The notes under the pieces were generated by a model that did no database searches, was not told where the DNA came from, and saw nothing but the letters and a program-made list of their open reading frames with translations. Source: Halotia branconii CENA392 (GTDB taxonomy: Bacteria > Cyanobacteriota > Cyanobacteriia > Cyanobacteriales > Nostocaceae). Taken from it: DNA of 64,000 nt. This document shows, one piece after another, positions 59,328-64,000 of this stretch. How positions within the stretch are numbered: the first letter of the stretch is position 1; each line of letters begins with the position of its first letter. A program made the position numbers and the translations under genes. The stretch spans positions 3,823,455-3,887,454 of the forward strand of contig NZ_CP124543.1 in NCBI RefSeq assembly GCF_029953635.1, written 5' to 3'.

Positions 59328-60617
59328 ATGGTCAAAAAAGTAGCGATCGTTGGTGCTGGACCTAGTGGACTTCTTTTAGCTCATTACCTGTTGCGTCGTA
59401 GTGATAAATATCAAATTGACATTTATGAACGTCGCAGTGATCCCCGAATAATTCCCTTTTCCAAATCTAGAACCTTTCCTATCTCCCTCAGCGCCAGAGG
59501 AATGAATGCTTTACGACAAATTCCTGGATTGGAAGCAGCAGTCAAAGCTATCAGCTTGGAGATGACGGGAGCAGTTTTTCACCAAAAAAATGGCAAAGCG
59601 CGGCTGACACCCAGAAAACAATCTCTGTTTACTCTTGACCGTACTAGTTTAGTAATTGTGCTATTAGAAAAGTTAAATGAAAAGCATGATAATAGTCAAC
59701 TCAATATTCACTTTAACTGTCAATGTACTCAGGTAGATTTTGCAGCGAAAAAGGCAATATTTAAACAAGTTGAAACAGAAACAGATTTTACTGTTGATTA
59801 TGACTGGTTAATCGGTGCTGATGGTTCGCGTTCTGTAGTTAGAGAAAGTTTTTTTGGTACAGAACTATTTGAATGTGAGCAGAAGTACATCCCCTCAGAT
59901 TACAAGTCGATTTTCCTTCCCCGTCCAGATGCCAACGTAGAAACTAACCTCAAACCCGATAAAATCCATACTTGGACATTAGATGACAGCACAATATTTC
60001 TGCTTTTACATCAACGAGATGGGACAATTAGTGGTGTTATTTACTTTCCTCATCAAAACAATCAGCTAATTGGACTTTCTAGTAAAGAAGAGGTTATCAA
60101 ATTCTTTTGTGAGCATTTCCCCGAAGTTGGTCAATTAATGCCAGAATCAGAAGCCGCAGCTTTCCTCACTAGACCGATATCGAGAATTATCACAATTCGC
60201 TGTAACCGTTATCACCAAGGCAATAGTGTACTATTAATTGGAGATGCGGCTCATGCTGTGTCATCATCCATTGGTCAAGGTTGCAATGCAGCTCTTGAAG
60301 ATGTGGTTTTGTTGAATCAGCTTTTGGATGAGTATTCTGATAATTTACCTACAGTCATAGAACAGTTTACGATTCGTCGCCAGTCAGATGCCCATGCTTT
60401 AGTAGAACTTGGTGATTATGCTTTTCCTGCATCTAAGAGTTTATTAATTGAGTTTATTTTTAGGGAACTAATTAGCAAAACCCTACATCGGTTGTTTCCT
60501 CAACGGTTTTCACCATCTTTATTTGAACTGATATCTGAAAGTACAGTTCCCTATTCAGAAATTTTGAATTTATACCAAGGTTGGATATCCAAAGTTAAAA
60601 AATCGAACCAAATATAA
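59328..60617 (+). CDS. FAD-dependent monooxygenase, kynurenine 3-monooxygenase-like
   Basis: This encodes 429 residues. The Rossmann motif VAIVGAGPSGLLLAHYLLRR opens the protein, followed by the FAD-binding RTFPISLSARGMNALRQIPG, DWLIGADGSRSVVRESFF (DG motif), and VLLIGDAAHAVSSSIGQGCN then AALEDVVLL (GD motif). SKSRTFPISLSARG resembles the corresponding segment of kynurenine 3-monooxygenase. A C-terminal hydrophobic helix region near 370-400 may anchor it to membrane, as in that family. No kynurenine pathway genes are near, so the substrate is open. It starts one base after priA ends and is probably co-transcribed. Confidence 0.82.
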   Translation: MVKKVAIVGAGPSGLLLAHYLLRRSDKYQIDIYERRSDPRIIPFSKSRTFPISLSARGMNALRQIPGLEAAVKAISLEMTGAVFHQKNGKARLTPRKQSLFTLDRTSLVIVLLEKLNEKHDNSQLNIHFNCQCTQVDFAAKKAIFKQVETETDFTVDYDWLIGADGSRSVVRESFFGTELFECEQKYIPSDYKSIFLPRPDANVETNLKPDKIHTWTLDDSTIFLLLHQRDGTISGVIYFPHQNNQLIGLSSKEEVIKFFCEHFPEVGQLMPESEAAAFLTRPISRIITIRCNRYHQGNSVLLIGDAAHAVSSSIGQGCNAALEDVVLLNQLLDEYSDNLPTVIEQFTIRRQSDAHALVELGDYAFPASKSLLIEFIFRELISKTLHRLFPQRFSPSLFELISESTVPYSEILNLYQGWISKVKKSNQI

Positions 60618-60668
60618 CGTGATACTTAGAGTAAGTATTAGGGAATACTAAAGCAGAGAAACAACACT

Positions 60669-63600
60669 ATGAGAATCGCTGCAATGTTAGTACTATCCGA
60701 TACAATATTTACCCTGCCCGGATATCGCATTACTGAGCAAATCTACTCAGGCAGCAAAACCCTAGTTTATCGAGGCTTTAGAGAACAAGACCAAACAAGT
60801 GTGATTATCAAGCTGATGCGGAATGAGTATCCCACCTTTAATGAAATTGCTCAGTTCCGCAATCAGTATACCATCACCAAAAACCTTGACCTTCCTGGCA
60901 TAGTTAAACCTCTATGTTTAGAAAATTACCGTAACGGCTACGCCCTAGTAATGGAAGACTTAGGTGGTATATCACTCAAAAATTGGGGACAAGGAAATAA
61001 GGGAAAAGAATTAAATGGTTTAGGTCTAAAAGAATTTTTCCATATCGCCATAGAAATAGCATCTACCTTAGAAGGATTGCATCGCGCTCGCATCATCCAT
61101 AAAGATATTAAACCTGCAAATATTCTCATTAATCCCAATACAAATGAAATCAGACTTATTGATTTTAGTATTGCTACATTACTACCCAGAGAAATTCAAT
61201 TTCTCACCAATCCCAACGTTTTAGAAGGAACACTTGCTTATATTTCCCCCGAACAAACGGGAAGAATGAACCGAGGTGTCGATTATCGTAGTGATTTTTA
61301 TTCTTTAGGTGTCACCTTTTTTGAACTGCTCACTGGCAAGTTACCTTTCAACAGTACTGACCCGATGGAGTTAGTTTACTCCCACATTGCTAAACAACCA
61401 CCAACAGCAAGATATACAAATCCTCATGTTCCCTTAATCTTATCTGATATTGTCAGCAAGCTGATGGCAAAAAATGCCGAAGACCGCTATCAAAGCGCCC
61501 ACGGACTCAAGTACGACTTAGAGGTGTGCCGCAATCAGTGGCAAGAAACAGGAAACATTGTAGCCTTCAAATTGGGAACAAATGACATTTGTGACCGTTT
61601 CCTCATTCCTGAAAAACTCTACGGTCGTCAACAAGAAGTAAAAACCCTACTTGCAGCTTTTGAGCGTGTTACGAAGGGAACAACAGAAATGATCATGGTT
61701 GCGGGGTTTTCTGGTATTGGTAAAACTGCTGTAGTTAACGAAATCCATAAACCCATTGTGCGGCAACGCAGCTACTTTATTAAAGGAAAATTTGACCAGT
61801 TTCAACGAGACATTCCCTTATCAGGATTAGTACAAGCTTTTCAGGATTTAATTGGGCAAATTCTATTAGAAACTGATGATCAAATTCAATATTGGAAAAC
61901 TAAAATTTTGGCAGTATTAGGCGAACAAGCTCAGGTAATTACTGATGTCATACCTGAACTCGAACTAATTATTGGTAAACAACAATCAGTTAGTGAACTT
62001 TCTGGGAGTGCTGTTCAAAATCGTTTCAATTTATTGTTTCAAAGATTTATCGATGTCTTCACTACCAAAGAGCATCCTTTAGTGATTTTTCTGGATGACT
62101 TGCAATGGGCTGATACAGCATCTTTAAAGTTTATTCAATTATTAATGAATAAAAGTAACACAGTTAACAAAAATATTTTAATATCTTCCCCGGAAAGAAT
62201 GGAGAATGTATGGACTCCCATTTTTGATGGTGAAGCTTGGGAACTAGATGAAACACAGGAAGTTAATGAAACTGAAGGAGGACTTTTACTAATTGGTGCA
62301 TATCGTGACAATGAAGTTTCCAAAGCACATCCACTTGCTTTAGCACTCCAGGAGATAAAAGAAACAGGAGTAACCATTAATACGATCACTCTAGCACCTT
62401 TAAATCAGAGTCATTTAAACTGTTTGATTGCTGATACTCTTTGTTGTCAAAAATCTGTTGCTGTTTCTTTGACCCAGATGGTGTTTGCCAAAACTAAAGG
62501 TAATCCCTTCTTTTCTACTCAATTTCTTAAGTCTTTATATAAAGATGAAATAATTAAATTTAATTTTGATGTTGGCTTTTGGCAATATGATCTTGCAGAA
62601 TTGCAGACATTAGCTTTGACAGATGATGTTGTAGAGTTTATGGCGCTTCAATTAGAGAAATTACCAAAAATTACTCAGGAAGTATTAAAACTAGCAGCAT
62701 GTATAGGCAACGAATTTGACTTAAAGACTCTGGCGATTATACATGAAAAATCTATAGTAGACACTGCTTCTGATGTATGGGCAGCATTACACGAGGGGCT
62801 GGTTTTACCTCAAACTGATGTTTATAAGTTATATCAAGATGGTAGTACTTCAGGTCAATTTATTGATAGCTCAGAACCTCAAAAATTATCTATTGGTAGT
62901 TTACAATTACCCAAATATAAATTTATTCACGACCGAGTACAACAAGCTGCTTACTCTTTAATTCCTGAAGAACATAAAAAAACAATTCATTTAAAAATTG
63001 GGCTGTTACTGTTAAATAACATCCCAATTGTAGAACGGGAAGAAAAGATTTTTCAACTTGTTAATCAATTTAATATTGCAGTTGAATTGATTATAGATAA
63101 AACTCAGCGTGATGAATTAGCACAAATGAATCTGACGGCTGGACGTAAAGCTTTAATATCAACAGCTTATCCAGCTGCCCTCAAGTATTTAACTACTGGA
63201 ATTGACTTACTAACAGCTGATAGTTGGGAAACAAAATATGAGCTAACCATAGCTTTGTATGAAACAGCAGCAGAGACAGCATATCTAGCCGGCGATTTTG
63301 AGCAGATGAAAAAATTTGTCCAAATCGTATTGACAAAAGCGAAAACACTGCTGGAAAAAGTGAAAGTTTATGAAGTTAAAATTCAAGCTGATGGAGCGCA
63401 AAATCAAGCACTAGAAGCTGTCAATACTGCACTAGTTGTTCTGAAATTATTGGCAGTAGAATTTCCTGAAAATCCCAATCAGTCTGATATTCAGCTAGCA
63501 ATGGCAGAGCTCACATCGAGTCTAGCTAACAGGCAGATTGAAGAACTTATAGACCTACCAGAGATGATAGAAGGCAAATCATTGGCAGCAATGTGTATAT

Positions 63601-64000
63601 TGTCAAGTGCATCTGGTTTAGTTTATCAAGCCGTTCCTCAACTTTTTCCACTATTTGTACTGAAACAAATTGAATTATCCCTTCAATATGGCAATGCACC
63701 ATTATCTGCTTATGCCTATGTTCTTTACGGATTAATGCTCTGTGGGATGATGGGAGATATTGAATCTGGCTATCAATTTGGCAACTTAGCATTAAATCTG
63801 GTTACTAAGTTCAATACTAAAGAAGTAAAAGTGAAGATTAACTTAGTATTTAATACAGCTATTTTGCATTGGAAGGTACATGCTAACAATATTTTAAAAC
63901 CTTTGATGGAAGGTTACTCTACTGGACTAGAAACTGGAGATTTAGAATACGCAGCTTATTCTCTTAATGCTTATTCTTATTGTTCTTATTTCATCGGAAG
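60669..64000 (+). CDS. Ser/Thr protein kinase-AAA ATPase sensor protein (HstK-type), 5' part
   Basis: The frame opens at ATG 60669 (or 60684) and runs to the window edge, giving over 1100 residues. The kinase domain covers about 15-280: YRITEQIYSGSKTLVYRGF, catalytic RIIHKDIKPANILIN, LIDFSIATLLPRE (DFS in place of DFG), and EGTLAYISPEQTGRMNRG. A large STAND-like ATPase follows with EKLYGRQQEVKTLL, P-loop GFSGIGKTAVVNEI, DDLQWADTASLKF, KTKGNPFFSTQFL and helical repeats. Such proteins usually continue with GAF and histidine kinase domains, which would lie past the edge. They join Ser/Thr and two-component signalling in filamentous cyanobacteria. Signal unknown. Confidence 0.88.
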   Translation, partial: MRIAAMLVLSDTIFTLPGYRITEQIYSGSKTLVYRGFREQDQTSVIIKLMRNEYPTFNEIAQFRNQYTITKNLDLPGIVKPLCLENYRNGYALVMEDLGGISLKNWGQGNKGKELNGLGLKEFFHIAIEIASTLEGLHRARIIHKDIKPANILINPNTNEIRLIDFSIATLLPREIQFLTNPNVLEGTLAYISPEQTGRMNRGVDYRSDFYSLGVTFFELLTGKLPFNSTDPMELVYSHIAKQPPTARYTNPHVPLILSDIVSKLMAKNAEDRYQSAHGLKYDLEVCRNQWQETGNIVAFKLGTNDICDRFLIPEKLYGRQQEVKTLLAAFERVTKGTTEMIMVAGFSGIGKTAVVNEIHKPIVRQRSYFIKGKFDQFQRDIPLSGLVQAFQDLIGQILLETDDQIQYWKTKILAVLGEQAQVITDVIPELELIIGKQQSVSELSGSAVQNRFNLLFQRFIDVFTTKEHPLVIFLDDLQWADTASLKFIQLLMNKSNTVNKNILISSPERMENVWTPIFDGEAWELDETQEVNETEGGLLLIGAYRDNEVSKAHPLALALQEIKETGVTINTITLAPLNQSHLNCLIADTLCCQKSVAVSLTQMVFAKTKGNPFFSTQFLKSLYKDEIIKFNFDVGFWQYDLAELQTLALTDDVVEFMALQLEKLPKITQEVLKLAACIGNEFDLKTLAIIHEKSIVDTASDVWAALHEGLVLPQTDVYKLYQDGSTSGQFIDSSEPQKLSIGSLQLPKYKFIHDRVQQAAYSLIPEEHKKTIHLKIGLLLLNNIPIVEREEKIFQLVNQFNIAVELIIDKTQRDELAQMNLTAGRKALISTAYPAALKYLTTGIDLLTADSWETKYELTIALYETAAETAYLAGDFEQMKKFVQIVLTKAKTLLEKVKVYEVKIQADGAQNQALEAVNTALVVLKLLAVEFPENPNQSDIQLAMAELTSSLANRQIEELIDLPEMIEGKSLAAMCILSSASGLVYQAVPQLFPLFVLKQIELSLQYGNAPLSAYAYVLYGLMLCGMMGDIESGYQFGNLALNLVTKFNTKEVKVKINLVFNTAILHWKVHANNILKPLMEGYSTGLETGDLEYAAYSLNAYSYCSYFIG

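Overview
The window reads as chromosomal DNA of a filamentous, probably heterocyst-forming cyanobacterium of the Nostoc/Calothrix/Tolypothrix type. The palindrome GCGATCGC (HIP1) occurs throughout. Several genes are cyanobacterial in kind: cytochrome c6 (petJ), sucrose-phosphate phosphatase, a CAAD-domain protein, DUF3318, a group 2 sigma factor and a Ser/Thr kinase-AAA sensor protein. Short heptamer and dispersed repeats of the sort known from Nostocales fill the intergenic DNA.

Layout. 1-3960: the start of a type I restriction methylase (hsdM, cut by the window edge), a small ribbon-helix-helix protein, a cyanobacterial hypothetical, an NB-ARC STAND ATPase without a sensor domain, and a Phd/RelE-type toxin-antitoxin pair; this looks like a small defence or stress island. 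4019-6279: xseA and xseB (exonuclease VII) separated by an antisense Uma2-family gene. 6457-15167: acetyltransferase, sensor kinase, a winged-helix protein beside an MscS channel, then spp, ruvA, bioF and a second Uma2 gene. 15188-26397: a run of membrane and stress proteins (CAAD, BON lipoprotein, duplicated YflT-type protein, a 1042-residue repeat protein, DUF389, BrkB, DUF4112, hydrolase). 26824-32287: two SDRs, a methyltransferase-like membrane protein, a ZIP metal transporter, a VOC protein and SelO. 33588-39289: a giant hybrid kinase with a LOV-like PAS domain, overlapping a REC-GGDEF diguanylate cyclase. 39450-44600: three polyprenyl-type membrane glycosyltransferases. 44677-46880: a TetR regulator with a clear operator and an FAD monooxygenase. 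47001-47537: a repeat-built element carrying a 13-unit 21-bp array. 47610-54265: a dimethylformamidase-like exported protein, DUF3318, a TonB-dependent receptor, a TPR protein, petJ and an acetyltransferase. 54652-64000: sigma factor, priA, an FAD monooxygenase, and a Ser/Thr kinase-AAA protein cut by the window end.

Most genes are ordinary. Three things stand out. First, the promoters of petJ and of the TonB-dependent receptor share a 23-bp element (21 of 23 identical) containing GACN5GTC, at almost the same distance from both starts. This suggests that the receptor is co-regulated with cytochrome c6 by copper status and may be a copper-uptake receptor. Second, the hybrid kinase has a PAS domain that keeps the LOV cysteine and flavin-binding motif pattern, and it is translationally coupled to a diguanylate cyclase, suggesting blue-light control of c-di-GMP. 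Third, dispersed repeats have been absorbed into coding sequence many times: inside priA, a glycosyltransferase and a hypothetical gene, and at the starts or stops of bioF, two glycosyltransferases and an acetyltransferase.

All calls are by eye from sequence and translated products; no database search was run.
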